A stretch of DNA of 45,170 nt, taken from assembly GCA_964344725.1 (NCBI GenBank), contig CAYFOI010000008.1:1-45170 (forward strand), in the 5' to 3' direction. The DNA comes from CG2-30-44-17 sp964344725. Its GTDB lineage: Bacteria; Patescibacteriota; Gracilibacteria; UBA1369; UBA12470. The notes under the pieces were generated by a model. That model saw only the letters and a program-made list of their open reading frames with translations, was not told where the DNA came from and searched no databases. Shown here in pieces: positions 23,354-33,465 of this stretch (position 1 is its first letter; every line of letters starts with the position of its first letter). Made by a program: the position numbers and the translations under genes.

Positions 23354-26300
23354 ATGACAGAGACTCGTCCGGTGTCCGATGTTGGCTGTGGGATTGATAG
23401 TGCTGTAGAGACGCCTGAAGCTTTGTCTACGCTAGATACTATATACTCTTTTTGATAAACGCGAGGGGCTTACTCCAGCAGAGGAAGCTGAGTCGATGGG
23501 TTGTGTTAGTGCGGTTCTTGGGACGATCATGGAAGAAGGTGCAGCCGTTCAAGACGAAGATCTTCAATGGCTGCCTGAAGGTGAAGACGAGGTGTATTTG
23601 GCGAGGGAAATCGGTAAATGTCGTACAGTTGTTCAAGCTCAAAGTGGTGGCTTGGGACGTTTGCTTACTGACGTAATGAACAGATGTAGGAATTCCGACC
23701 TAGAAGATAAAGCCAACTTGACAGAAAGGGTTAAACATCTTCGCAGAAGCATCCCTGATTCGATTCATATCCGTGAAATTGAAACATTTATTAGTGAGTT
23801 ATCTGTTCGAGATTCGAGTTTGGTAGAGAATACTGATAATATTTTAGGTTCCGCACGAACTCTTGTTGGAGCTAATACCCGTTTAGGAATTCTAATTAAC
23901 CAAAAAAACAATTTTCTAAGAAGGCAGATGGGTGATTTACTTGCTGGAGACGAAGGACCACGCATCCGTGGACTTATTGATAAGGTTGTTATTTCGATTC
24001 AACGATGTCGCAAGGAACAAGGACAACCTTTATATCCGAGAGATGCCTTGATAATGCTTGTTTATGAAATAGTGTATGAAGCTTATCTCTGGAGAGGACA
24101 AAGGAGAAGGGGGTCTGGTCAATATATTTTTGATGAGCACTTGCTTGCTGCTCTTGATGAGGCTGTGCGCAATGGGCGTACTGGTTTAGCTAGACTTCTT
24201 ACTTTGATAAAGCATGACAGCGGAGAAGATCTTCTTATCCATCAGCCTAATTGTGAGAAACATGAATCTCTAAGAGATTTGAAAGATGATTGGTTTTATT
24301 GTTCCGATTTGTATTTTGGAAAATTAGGGATTCATCCTGTGCCAGATGGCAACGGTGGAGAGGTTGTGCCTTTTAGACAAGCTTCAGCCATAATTCGAGC
24401 TTCTACTTCTACAATACGTGGGATGACAGCTCCACCTATGAGAAGGCCCGCTGATGATACCGATTGGGATTTGGCTAGATTTTTGGCTGATGCTGACAAG
24501 GCATCACATCATTTTACTGAAATGCTGCATAGACCACACGTGGCTTCTAATAAGGCTCTAGAACAATGCTCTAATTCAGGAACTTTGATAGGGCTCGGCC
24601 GCACAAGAGGCAGGCAAAAATGGACTCGCATGATTGTTCCAAATGCGATTGTTGCGAGATCTCATTCCTTAAAACAAGCATATGTGGATCTTGTAGGGGG
24701 TGGTGTTGATTTTTTCGATACTGTTGATCGTAGGGGTATAAGAGCTGCTTATAATCGGTTACAGAGGGAACGGATCTTGCAGTTCCTTGGGGTAGGTAAT
24801 TCTACAAGTAGATCTTCATTTTTGAGTAGGCTATCTGGCTTGTGTGGAAATCATACCCCAGATGATGCTGTTGCTGTTTCTTCCCCTGGTCAATTTGATG
24901 AAGTAATGTCTGAGTGGGGTGCTGTTTTCGAAGACTGTGCAGATAGATCCAATGGTATCGTTGCTGTTCAAATAATTCCTACTCCTCTTGAAGAGTATGT
25001 GGATTTATCTAGGCTACATGAGCCTGATTATGAGCCTGAGATCCCCGAAGCCGATCCATTATTTCATGTTCTTGTTTTGGTTGATAATCAGGAGCATATT
25101 CCTGCAACTGTTGATAAGACCATTACTGCTACACGTCCAAATCTTACAAGTTCTTTCGGTTCTATCCCTACTTATCCAGATCAAGCATCCATGGGTACTT
25201 TGATGTATTTGGAAGATGATGCTTTTGGCGGAGCGGTACAAGTTCGCGTAAATGCTACAACCGACGAAGCACGTTCTAGAACTGGCAATATGACTAGTAA
25301 AAATCCGATTCCAGAACATATATATGATTGGCTGCTGCAAGCACAAGCTGACACTGAGCAGTTCGGGACCCCTGTTTTAGAAGCTATAACCAGGTATGTA
25401 TTCAGACGAACAATTGCTGCTACAACAGATACCTCTACTGCAAGAAAAACTGTTCTTTTGCCTCAGGGTTCAACTGGATTAGATTTAGCTGCTCATTTGC
25501 CTATGACAAGGTGGTCTCACGCACTTGTATTTGGAAATGGATTTAGGCGAAGATATCCTCGTGCTTCTACAACTTTAAATCCTGGAACTGCCAGATACTC
25601 AACTTATCCAGATCGGCTTCTTGCTGCTGTTGATGATGGTGATTTTGCATTGATTAGTCATGACGAAGAGCCTGTCTCTGAAGTTGGTCTACTTGCTAGA
25701 TTGGCTTGTTGCGAAGATCCGCGGGCTTCTGCAATGGCTGCTAGGTACTTTAAAGAATCGACATTTCATGATGCTGTCTATGGTACCGATACTACCGGCC
25801 AACCTGGCACCCAGGAAAATCCTAAGCGTGACGAAGTTAATATAAATCGTGCTGTTGACTATTTGCGTACTGTTATTGGCCCTGTTTTTGGCATCAATGA
25901 TTATGAAATCATCACTTTTGCTTGCATGCATATACTTGGTGTTGATCCTATTGAGGATCAGCGTGACCCTATGGTTGAATCTCAGCTTTCAGAATTGCGT
26001 GACGTAACTATAGGTCGGAAATACGAAATTGTTGAAGGAGTAGCTGCGTCTTTAGATCGTAGAGCAATGAGCCTTAATATGGACATAGCTAGGTCTCTCG
26101 CCAGGCAGAATGGTCGCCTAGCAGGAAGTGAGTTTTCATCTACTAAGTATTTGGCTTCTCGGGCAGATGTACTTAGACGAATAGGAAATGGTAATTTGGA
26201 TCCAATGAAAGTGTTGGCTCTTTATTTTGATCGCGATCAACCTTTGCAACTAACTTTTACTGCTGAACAAACCCAAGAAGGCGTGCTTTCTGACATATAT

Positions 26301-26654
26301 GCTCGTGCTGCTGCAATAGGCTTAAGTGCATCACCTAATCAACCAGGTGGCGTAGCCGAGGGTGGCGAAGCAACTTTTACGATAGAATGGGATATGTCTC
26401 GATGCCGAGCTACGGACCATGACCTCTTGAGGTTTATTTTGTCTTTTTACGATGATGATACTGTAAGTTCAGTTCGTTTAAGTTCTGGCAATATCAGATT
26501 CCCTGCTTGTTTCAGAGAAGTTTCTGGATTGGTCAATAATTGGGCTAGCACTACACCTCAATCCCCCACACCATCCGGATTACGTAACCGATTCCGAATG
26601 TTAGTGCAGCCACTCCTAGACTTATGCCAGTCATCTCGAAAAATCGCCGCTTAA
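23354..26654 (+). CDS. Divergent long RelA/SpoT-like (RSH) protein, frameshifted near the N-terminus
   Basis: Large soluble protein of about 1,100 residues; numbering below starts at the internal ATG at 23496. An N-terminal helical extension is followed by an HD hydrolase region with His215 and HDSGED at 240-245, the exact HDxxED spacing of (p)ppGpp hydrolases. A synthetase-like region follows (FHVLVLVDNQ, then VQVRVNATTDEARSRTG), where the catalytic Glu expected before QIRT-type residues is absent. A TGS-like segment (VLLPQGSTGLDLAAHL, about 650-690) and a C-terminal ACT-like region (about 915-990) complete the layout. The frame from the ATG at 23354 stops after 33 codons at a T5 run (23449-23453); losing one T restores a continuous protein. 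The assignment is inferred from motif order. Confidence 0.55.
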
Positions 26655-27405
26655 AAGGAAGGTTTTTCGCAATTGAAAGATAGAACGTGAAGACAAAAAT
26701 TATCAGCACGGCACTTGCTAATGCAATCCCAAGAGCCAAGTAGTAGTTCGCCACAAGCAAATATGGCGCTATAAGGATTATTACTGTAAGCACGTATGCA
26801 ACACCTGTGTATATAGATGCTTTTAATGGATCTTGCTCTCCATCCTCAGTCTTCGTCGAAAGATATTCTGATGCTGCCATTGATAGAGATGCTGCTATCC
26901 CTGTTATCCCACCTGTGAGAGCTATGAGCCTTGTATCTTGTAACGCGAGCGTGAGTCCTGCGAGTGCGCCTGTTAATTCTACAAGAGCGTCGTTGAGTCC
27001 TAGCACCATTGAACCGATGTATTCGAGTTTTTCTTCGTTTAAGATTTCTATCAAGGCTTGTTCGTGTTCGTCTTCATCTTCTGCTATGTGCGCTGCTTCT
27101 GGGATCTCTTTTGCGATTTTATTGTAGTTGACTTGAGCCATTGATTCTCCTCTTTCCATTAAGCGAACGCCGAATGTTAGTCCGAAAATCTTTGCCGTTA
27201 GGAAATAAATCCATATCTTGAATACGTCGGGATTTACGTCTGTTTTTGTGTGGGTTTTCCAAAACTCATAATGCTCAAGTTCGTCTTCGGCAATTTTGTT
27301 TAATATGTCACGATTGTGTTTCTTTTTGGTTCCACGTGCGAGTTTTTTATAGATGAAATGTTCTGTGATCTCGTTTTTTTGTGCCGCGAGTAATACTTTT
27401 TGCAT
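26551..27405 (-). CDS. Ferritin-like/VIT1 fusion iron transporter
   Basis: 284 residues. An N-terminal ferritin-like domain has Glu15 (EITEH), EDELEHYEFW (about 40-49) and AEDEDEHEQALIE (108-120) as diiron ligands. It is followed by a VIT1/CCC1 membrane domain with SMVLGLNDALVELTGALAG and about five helices. The layout matches membrane-bound ferritins of the MbfA type, which export iron. It fits functionally with the fur cluster upstream. Its 3' end overlaps the convergent RSH-like gene by 104 bp. Confidence 0.87.
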   Translation of the reverse strand: MQKVLLAAQKNEITEHFIYKKLARGTKKKHNRDILNKIAEDELEHYEFWKTHTKTDVNPDVFKIWIYFLTAKIFGLTFGVRLMERGESMAQVNYNKIAKEIPEAAHIAEDEDEHEQALIEILNEEKLEYIGSMVLGLNDALVELTGALAGLTLALQDTRLIALTGGITGIAASLSMAASEYLSTKTEDGEQDPLKASIYTGVAYVLTVIILIAPYLLVANYYLALGIALASAVLIIFVFTFYLSIAKNLPFKRRFFEMTGISLGVAALTFGIGYVIRMVWGIEV

Positions 27406-27440
27406 ACTTTTAGAATTTTAGAGTTTTAGAATTCTAAAAC
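27406..27440 (-). repeat. Octad leader array (TCTAAAAN)n
   Basis: On the minus strand, TCTAAAAC, TCTAAAAT and TCTAAAAG run to the ATG of the ferritin-VIT gene, with a TTTTAGAATTCTAAAA palindrome at the upstream end. Confidence 0.65.
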
Positions 27441-27446
27441 TTTGTG

Positions 27447-29549
27447 CTAGTTGCTGAACACGCCTCCGAGGTGAAGTTTGCTATCTAAATCTGTCTCGAG
27501 TCTGTAGCTAAGGTCTGTTTTTTCAACCAACTCACCCTCTGGATAAAGTGCGTGATTATTTACGTTCGGTGCAACAATTTCTTTTGTAAAAGTTGTATTG
27601 ATCATTCCTGGCTGTGTTTCCACATACAAGAAATAGTCGTCGACCGGGTCTAGCATGAGCTTAAAAGGCAATGAATATGTTATTTCGACCTCCGATTCCG
27701 CACCCGGATCCGTACTCATAACTGCATAAAAATAATTTAGTCCCAAATCTTCGTCATAAAGCACTTGCACGTCTTCTGGTCCTGTTAGCAATTCTGATCC
27801 GTCTGGTACATATACTCTAATGCCAGCGACGTTTGTTCCTGCGCCTAGTATGTTTTGGACTGTATCTGAAATTTCTTCGAATCCGAAACTCTGCAATGTT
27901 TCTATCTGCCAAGCGTGTACATCTTCATCCCAAACATGTTCACGTGTAATTGTTAGTTTGTTTAGTAATGATCCGTCCTGTGAGATAAGAGTCTTGTGCT
28001 CTATGTTTTGATATACATAGCGATCGGTCTTGTTTCCACCAATTCCGCTAGTTGTAACCAATAAATAATCCTCCTCTTCTCCTGGCAAATAAAGTTCTCC
28101 ATCTATATCCATTCCTCTCCAAAATTCCTGCAGATCTTCGTCTAGGCTGTATCCCGCAACGTGTTTTGCTTCAGCCGCATAGAGCAGCTCTCCTATCACC
28201 GCAAATAGATTTTCTGGCTTAGTAATTTCTTCTTTTACAACAGGTATCACATCTTCAAGTACAGATTTTGGATCCTCGATTCCGCGTAATTTTGATTCGA
28301 CAATATAGCTTATAACTAATTCGAAATTATCACCCGTCAACTCTCCTCCTAAGCTTTCCACATAAAGAGGTCCTACCGCATCAATAATCCCAGAGACGAA
28401 GTCGAGATCAACCATCATCACATGGTCTACAGTTGGCCCACCTTCTTTCTCAAAAAACCAAGCTGTAGCTTCGGAAGACACCGCGTAATCGGGTGAATAG
28501 TTCGCATCCCGCAGACCCCAGCAACAGGTTAAATAAGCGATTTCCTCCACTGGTGGCTCGATATACTCATTGAACTGCCCATCATATTCATAAACATCAT
28601 GGAACTCCATGTTTTCTATATACCCGTCGTTCAAATCAACTATCAAAAAGCTGCCTATAAATCCTCCACCTGGCCTAAGTTCGCTATTATTTTCAAAAAG
28701 GATCATATATTTCTGCGGATATTTGTCTCCAAGAAGTTCAAGGATTAGCGGAAAATTCAAAGACAATTTCTCCAGGAAAGAGTTGAGCGTTGTTAGTTGA
28801 TCTATAGCAAATTCTACGTTAGCCTGATATTCATCCGGTAATACATCTATATCAATCTCTTCGAGATGTGATTGTGCTTTTTTTAGCTCTCCATGAGCCT
28901 CTAGCAAATATGACGTGTATGCACTGTTAAGTGCTTCTGTGATTGATGGTTTCCCTTTTCCTATGTCTTCAAAAAGGTTCTCTGCTGCGTCTTTCACGTC
29001 TGATACGAAATATGCAAAAAGCTGTCCCGCACTTGAAATAGACTCTCCTGCATCTAATAAGTTTGTTGCTGTTTTCAAATGCTTATTGGAGTCCATTATT
29101 CCTCCTTCTTGATCTGTTAAATACCAAATCGTTTCTTCTGCGATCTCGAATTGGATTAATGCGGATTCAAAAGCTTCTCCTGTCCTCTCCATGTCATTTG
29201 GATCAACTTCCATCAAATTCTCTACGCCTGCATATGCCGCATCTAGAGTTGCGTCTTTTGTAGTCATCGCTTTTGACCCCATCTGGGCTATGTTAAGCAA
29301 TAGGACTATCGTTATAGCTATTGCGCTCATCCTGAGGAGTTCGCTCTTCGCGAGTAAGCTTTGTTTTTTCTTTTTTGGAATTATCTTTGCTGCTGCTTTT
29401 TCTTGTTCTGGGTCAATAACATCTGTGAATTTTTTCTTATTTGAAATTTTTGATGGGTTTTCGAGCTTCAAGACATGCGGAGAACTTTGAGGCTGTCCAC
29501 CCTGTTTTATTTCACTGTCATCCGGCAATTTGATTGTTCGTGGGGGCAA
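27447..29549 (-). CDS. DUF4012 membrane-anchored extracellular protein
   Basis: 700 residues. A Lys-rich cytoplasmic N-terminus and one transmembrane helix (about 72-90) precede a long extracellular region. The DUF4012 core is recognised by YPQKYMILFENNSELRPGGGFIGSF and the following VYEYDGQF segment. Start: TTG at 29549, because an ACTAACCT-type array abuts it and no ATG occurs for about 70 codons. It lies 17 nt downstream of the DUF3352 gene. Function unknown; likely surface-exposed. Confidence 0.82.
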   Translation of the reverse strand: MPPRTIKLPDDSEIKQGGQPQSSPHVLKLENPSKISNKKKFTDVIDPEQEKAAAKIIPKKKKQSLLAKSELLRMSAIAITIVLLLNIAQMGSKAMTTKDATLDAAYAGVENLMEVDPNDMERTGEAFESALIQFEIAEETIWYLTDQEGGIMDSNKHLKTATNLLDAGESISSAGQLFAYFVSDVKDAAENLFEDIGKGKPSITEALNSAYTSYLLEAHGELKKAQSHLEEIDIDVLPDEYQANVEFAIDQLTTLNSFLEKLSLNFPLILELLGDKYPQKYMILFENNSELRPGGGFIGSFLIVDLNDGYIENMEFHDVYEYDGQFNEYIEPPVEEIAYLTCCWGLRDANYSPDYAVSSEATAWFFEKEGGPTVDHVMMVDLDFVSGIIDAVGPLYVESLGGELTGDNFELVISYIVESKLRGIEDPKSVLEDVIPVVKEEITKPENLFAVIGELLYAAEAKHVAGYSLDEDLQEFWRGMDIDGELYLPGEEEDYLLVTTSGIGGNKTDRYVYQNIEHKTLISQDGSLLNKLTITREHVWDEDVHAWQIETLQSFGFEEISDTVQNILGAGTNVAGIRVYVPDGSELLTGPEDVQVLYDEDLGLNYFYAVMSTDPGAESEVEITYSLPFKLMLDPVDDYFLYVETQPGMINTTFTKEIVAPNVNNHALYPEGELVEKTDLSYRLETDLDSKLHLGGVFSN

Positions 29550-29580
29550 GGGAGTAGGTTAGTAGATTAGGGGATTAGCA
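29550..29580 (-). repeat. Octad array bridging the DUF3352 end and DUF4012 start
   Basis: On the minus strand, GCTAATCC, CCTAATCT, ACTAACCT and ACTCCC. The last codons and stop of DUF3352 (LLIP then stop) lie inside the array, so it serves as both a gene end and a pre-start leader. Confidence 0.6.
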
Positions 29581-31273
29581 AATGGAAAGTTGCTATGCCA
29601 TCGTCGAATATATTTTTTGTTGAGCTGATCCCTGAAAAAGCGTTGAAGAAGTCCATTCCCCAGAATTCCGAATCGCGGAAATCTTCTAGATTTATGTAAC
29701 TTGCTTCGTCCGCAGACCTCATGATCAAATTAATCGCCTCCATATCAGGGCTAGCGCTCAGGCTGCCATCTGGCCCTTTCATAAGATCTATTGAGTGCTT
29801 CAAAATATCAAGATCTGTTGCAAATGCGAAAGTGTCTGCAAATACGGTCATATATCCGAGGGTCTCTTCGTTAGACAGATAGAACATCGTAATATCAACG
29901 CCTTCGTAAGCTAGGTCTGTGCTAAGTATTTCTGCTAAATCGGCGACAATTTCTTGTCCTGTTGTCCCGTCTTCCAAAGTGTAAGTTTGTACATAAGGTT
30001 CACTATAGATTTGCTGCTGCAAAAACCCTTTTTCCAAGCTGTCTATATATATCAACTTGTCATCTTGGCTTACCAAATCCAGCATACAGAGATAATCCTT
30101 GTTCCCTTCTTCGTTTTTGTACATCGTAAGCGCGTATTCGTTCTCAAAAAGCGGGTATATGTCGTATTCGAGACTTGTATTTCCACCAAAATATTCTTGT
30201 GCTTTTGCTCTCAAAATAGCTTCAAAAATAACTCCTGCAGATTCGTGGAATTCATCAAAAATTTCTAGAAGTCTTTGTGTCTGACCATATAAATCATGTC
30301 CACCCCAGAATATCGCTTCGTCTTCTGGGATATATGCTGCCAGATTTGCTCTGTATTTATCTGGGAATGAGAAATATGCTTCTCCTCCAAGTAAATCTTT
30401 CTCTACGGACGTATAAGTTTGTATATAAAGTCCGTCTTCTGACGTCTGCATTGCTGCTCCGAATGAAGGGAAAATTGCGAGCACCGGGTTAATCAGAGAT
30501 TCTGGCACTATTTCGTAAATTGGCACATGGCCTTCTATAACTTCTGGGTATTTCTTGATGTCCCAGTACGTTATAGCCGTTGCATTGTAAGGCAAATTAT
30601 CTGCAACTGTGTTGTAGTAAGAATAAGATTTTAAGTTTGAAGAGTCGCCATTAGCTGTATCGATTATTAGTTCCAAATCCTCCTGTTCTTCAGCTATAAC
30701 AAGATAACTGCCTGCAAATGTTGCTGAAAAATTTTGACTTAAAGGATAGCTATAAATTGTCGAACCTTCGTATTGAGTTTCTTCTAACTGCTCTTCTGCA
30801 GCTGTTAAAGACTCAAGAAAATTCACAGCTAGAGCCCTGTTAGCATACTCGAAGAAATAAACGTTAGAAGTTTTTTGATTAGTACCCATAAGCATCGCCA
30901 TTGCAGCTTGCCCACCAAACCAATCCGTAAACATATCAAAACTCTCTTGCCCAAGATACATAGCCACGGTATCTGATATATTCTCTGGACTATACGCATA
31001 ATCTACTGGCAAGTTCCCATTCATCGCCAAGTCGTACATATCTACAGTCACAAACCCAACAGTTTGCTCTGCAGGGAGGACTCTCGCTAAGTTGGTTGGC
31101 TCGAGAAGCTTTTGAGTCATAAAGAACGCTAGCAGCGAAAATGCTGCGAGAATTAGTAGAAGTATCATTCCGTGCAATAGCTTCTTCTTAATCTGGAATT
31201 TCTTTTTCTTTGTTTGTTTTTGCTTTTTTGTTTTAGGAGGAGCTTTTTTTTCTTTTGTTTTTTTCTTTGTCAT
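29567..31273 (-). CDS. DUF3352 membrane-anchored extracellular protein
   Basis: 568 residues from the ATG at 31273; an in-frame TTG 16 codons upstream is less likely. A very Lys-rich N-terminus (about 1-30) and a transmembrane segment (about 34-54, LLHGMILLLILAAFSLLAFF) precede a large extracellular region. It contains LARVLPAEQTVGFVTVDMYDL, as in DUF3352 proteins. Probably co-transcribed with the DUF4012 gene. Function unknown. Confidence 0.78.
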   Translation of the reverse strand: MTKKKTKEKKAPPKTKKQKQTKKKKFQIKKKLLHGMILLLILAAFSLLAFFMTQKLLEPTNLARVLPAEQTVGFVTVDMYDLAMNGNLPVDYAYSPENISDTVAMYLGQESFDMFTDWFGGQAAMAMLMGTNQKTSNVYFFEYANRALAVNFLESLTAAEEQLEETQYEGSTIYSYPLSQNFSATFAGSYLVIAEEQEDLELIIDTANGDSSNLKSYSYYNTVADNLPYNATAITYWDIKKYPEVIEGHVPIYEIVPESLINPVLAIFPSFGAAMQTSEDGLYIQTYTSVEKDLLGGEAYFSFPDKYRANLAAYIPEDEAIFWGGHDLYGQTQRLLEIFDEFHESAGVIFEAILRAKAQEYFGGNTSLEYDIYPLFENEYALTMYKNEEGNKDYLCMLDLVSQDDKLIYIDSLEKGFLQQQIYSEPYVQTYTLEDGTTGQEIVADLAEILSTDLAYEGVDITMFYLSNEETLGYMTVFADTFAFATDLDILKHSIDLMKGPDGSLSASPDMEAINLIMRSADEASYINLEDFRDSEFWGMDFFNAFSGISSTKNIFDDGIATFHLLIP

Positions 31274-31353
31274 TTTTGATAAGGATTTCAAGGTAAACTT
31301 TGGTATTTGATATTGTATCAAGTGATCAGGTCTAGTGAAAGGTTAGTTTTTGT

Positions 31354-31383
31354 TTGACAGAACAGAAGGCATGGCATGATAAT
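31354..31383 (+). promoter_or_regulatory. Promoter of the 129-residue hypothetical gene
   Basis: Consensus TTGACA (31354-31359), 18 nt, GATAAT (31378-31383). The leader of about 23 nt contains TTAACC 9 nt before the ATG. Confidence 0.55.
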
Positions 31384-31412
31384 ATCGCCTTATATAATTA
31401 ACCCAATTAATC

Positions 31413-31802
31413 ATGGCTAATCATGCTGAAGGCTGGAATCTAGGGCTAGACTGTGAAGTTGATACGATAACAGAACCCGAAGGTGGCACATATGGTCGGT
31501 GGTGGACACACCCTAGTGATAGCGGTAATGACCACGTTAAGTTAAGTGCGGATTTCAGCTTACCAGAACACGGCGGACCCCCTGTTGAGTCTTTAACATC
31601 AGATAGAGTTCTTGATCATGGCATAGCTCATATATGTGGTGATCGTATTCATGTCCGCGGAAGAGATGTTGAACAAACGGCACCAACAACTGTAATTACT
31701 GCTCTAAGCAATCATTATAGGGGGATATTTGCAGTCTCTGGCAGCGTTCCTCCGCCACCTGAGTATGATAGATCAGTACGTCAGGAATTTGATTTTTCAT
31801 AG
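31413..31802 (+). CDS. Hypothetical protein
   Basis: 129 residues, soluble and acidic, with no recognised domain. It is rich in Gly, His and Pro (WTHPSDSGNDHVKL, HGGPPVES). A good promoter and the TTAACC start motif support it being real. It is convergent with the cysteine-rich gene that ends 22 nt later. Confidence 0.6.
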   Translation: MANHAEGWNLGLDCEVDTITEPEGGTYGRWWTHPSDSGNDHVKLSADFSLPEHGGPPVESLTSDRVLDHGIAHICGDRIHVRGRDVEQTAPTTVITALSNHYRGIFAVSGSVPPPPEYDRSVRQEFDFS

Positions 31803-31824
31803 GTTTGTGCGCTATAGCAGGATA

Positions 31825-33465
31825 TCAATAAATTTCGTTCAGATAGCATTGCTCACAATATACTTTCTCAGGCCTGTCTGGGGCATATGTTGTTTTGATT
31901 GGAGCTGTGCATTTATCGCATGTTCGATCCCAAAGGTTGCGCGGGTTTTTTAGTGCAAGCAGTGCTTTGGATCTGCATTCTGGGCATTGTCTTGAGATTG
32001 GAATTCCAAGTTGGCGATATAATTTTAGCTCTTGTGCTATTACCCTGTAGTTGCGTCCACATTCTTCGCAACTTAAAAGTTCGTTTACGATACTATCTTG
32101 TGTTTCAGTGATGTTTAGTGGAACTTTGACTGTAGCTGGGCTGTATTGCTTCGGATCGATTTCTTTCCATTTGTAGCCTTTTGCTAATGCTTGTTCGCGA
32201 GTTAACGGGAAATAGTCATAAGCTAAGGTTTGATTATATGGATATGGCGAAAGTCTTATTGGCAAAAACTCTCCATATTCTCCTGTTTTCTTCATGTGCT
32301 CGATGATTTGTGTTTTCATCCATTTATAGTCTTCCGGCGAATATTTCTTGTTGAGAATACAGTTCTGATTTCTAGCATGAAAACCGTCACAACCGAAACT
32401 GTCACTCAAATAAAAACATGCATACATGTAGTCCGAATTTGGACTAGCAACAGTGCAGTATGCAAATTTTAGGTTTTTGTTACTCTCTCCTCCGGAGCTT
32501 ACCTCGTAGCAAAGTTCTATGTCTTTATCATGCATCGACAAGTCCATCGAATCCTTAACGTTTACTGATTCGATTACATATTTACAGTCTTCAATATCGA
32601 AACAATCATAGCATTGGTGTGCATGATTGCAGCTTTGTATATAATCACCTGATGAGTTTTCGCAATTGAGTTGGTTTTGATATTTTTTTGGGATGGATTG
32701 ACTGAATTCCAGGAATTCTTGTTTGAGTCTTTTTGGATCCTCATTCTTTAACTCTTCAACTTTTCTTTTGTACTCTTCTTCTGAATATTGTTTGTTTTTA
32801 ATCTTAAATTTACTGCTTGCGATCCCTGCACACATAAAACAGTACTGACATGCCGATGAGTCAGCCATGTATGCACAATCTGAACAAGAACGACAATTAA
32901 GAAGATTATTGCAATTGTAACATTCTTTGCAGTTCACGCTCGATGCTACTAATTCACAATGATCTATAAGATCGTTATTCGCGCAGTCTTTGCAGTATTG
33001 GCTCTTACGACAATATAAACAGTCTTCCATAAAATAGCTGCCGGGACTCATGTATGTATTCTTGCTGTAAGCTACGAGGGCATTGTATTTTGAATTTTCG
33101 TTGTTGAGCTGAAGGACACTGGCTTTTGGTACTTTGTTCATCAACTTCTCAAATTGTTCAAAAAAAGGCTTCGTAAAATCGAAGTCTTGTCCATAACTTG
33201 CTGGATCCCATTTGTCACTCCACCAACAATCTGGACAATAAACCGGGAAAGTCGTATCTGCATCGAAAGTTGAGACAATATCATTTTGGCACATATCGCA
33301 TTTGCGCCTAAACAGATACCTCTCATTGCGATATGCAATCCTGCGTTGGAACCTACAGGCTGGGCAACGAGTTGGCTCTGGAACTTGGATTTTTTGATAA
33401 AAAGTTCTATCCCAATCGTCTATCTGGAACTGAGCTTGGCAATTTGCACAAGTTTTTGTTGTCAT
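31825..33465 (-). CDS. Zinc-ribbon cysteine-rich repeat protein (long form)
   Basis: 546 residues from the ATG at 33465. Homologous zinc-ribbon modules lie at both ends: CANC and CPACRFQRRIAYRNER at the N-terminus; CEECGR and CPECRSKALLALKNPR then VYCEQCYL at the C-terminus. Between them are two cysteine-array modules. Each ends in a signature related to KKYHILNKPYSKEEYEKK (here KFKIKNKQYSEEEYKRK and NCILNKKYSPEDYKWM). The second begins ENSSGDYIQ. Its ATG overlaps the TGA of the C15-like gene. Proteins like this are common in CPR genomes without known function (some carry the misleading label Caib/baif family). Confidence 0.72.
   Translation of the reverse strand: MTTKTCANCQAQFQIDDWDRTFYQKIQVPEPTRCPACRFQRRIAYRNERYLFRRKCDMCQNDIVSTFDADTTFPVYCPDCWWSDKWDPASYGQDFDFTKPFFEQFEKLMNKVPKASVLQLNNENSKYNALVAYSKNTYMSPGSYFMEDCLYCRKSQYCKDCANNDLIDHCELVASSVNCKECYNCNNLLNCRSCSDCAYMADSSACQYCFMCAGIASSKFKIKNKQYSEEEYKRKVEELKNEDPKRLKQEFLEFSQSIPKKYQNQLNCENSSGDYIQSCNHAHQCYDCFDIEDCKYVIESVNVKDSMDLSMHDKDIELCYEVSSGGESNKNLKFAYCTVASPNSDYMYACFYLSDSFGCDGFHARNQNCILNKKYSPEDYKWMKTQIIEHMKKTGEYGEFLPIRLSPYPYNQTLAYDYFPLTREQALAKGYKWKEIDPKQYSPATVKVPLNITETQDSIVNELLSCEECGRNYRVIAQELKLYRQLGIPISRQCPECRSKALLALKNPRNLWDRTCDKCTAPIKTTYAPDRPEKVYCEQCYLNEIY

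Noticed and set aside
23496..23498. ATG at 23496 as the true start of the RSH-like gene.
   Set aside because: The main frame is open and protein-like upstream of it, and the promoter and ATG at 23354 fit if one T of a T5 run is removed. It remains possible as a secondary start.
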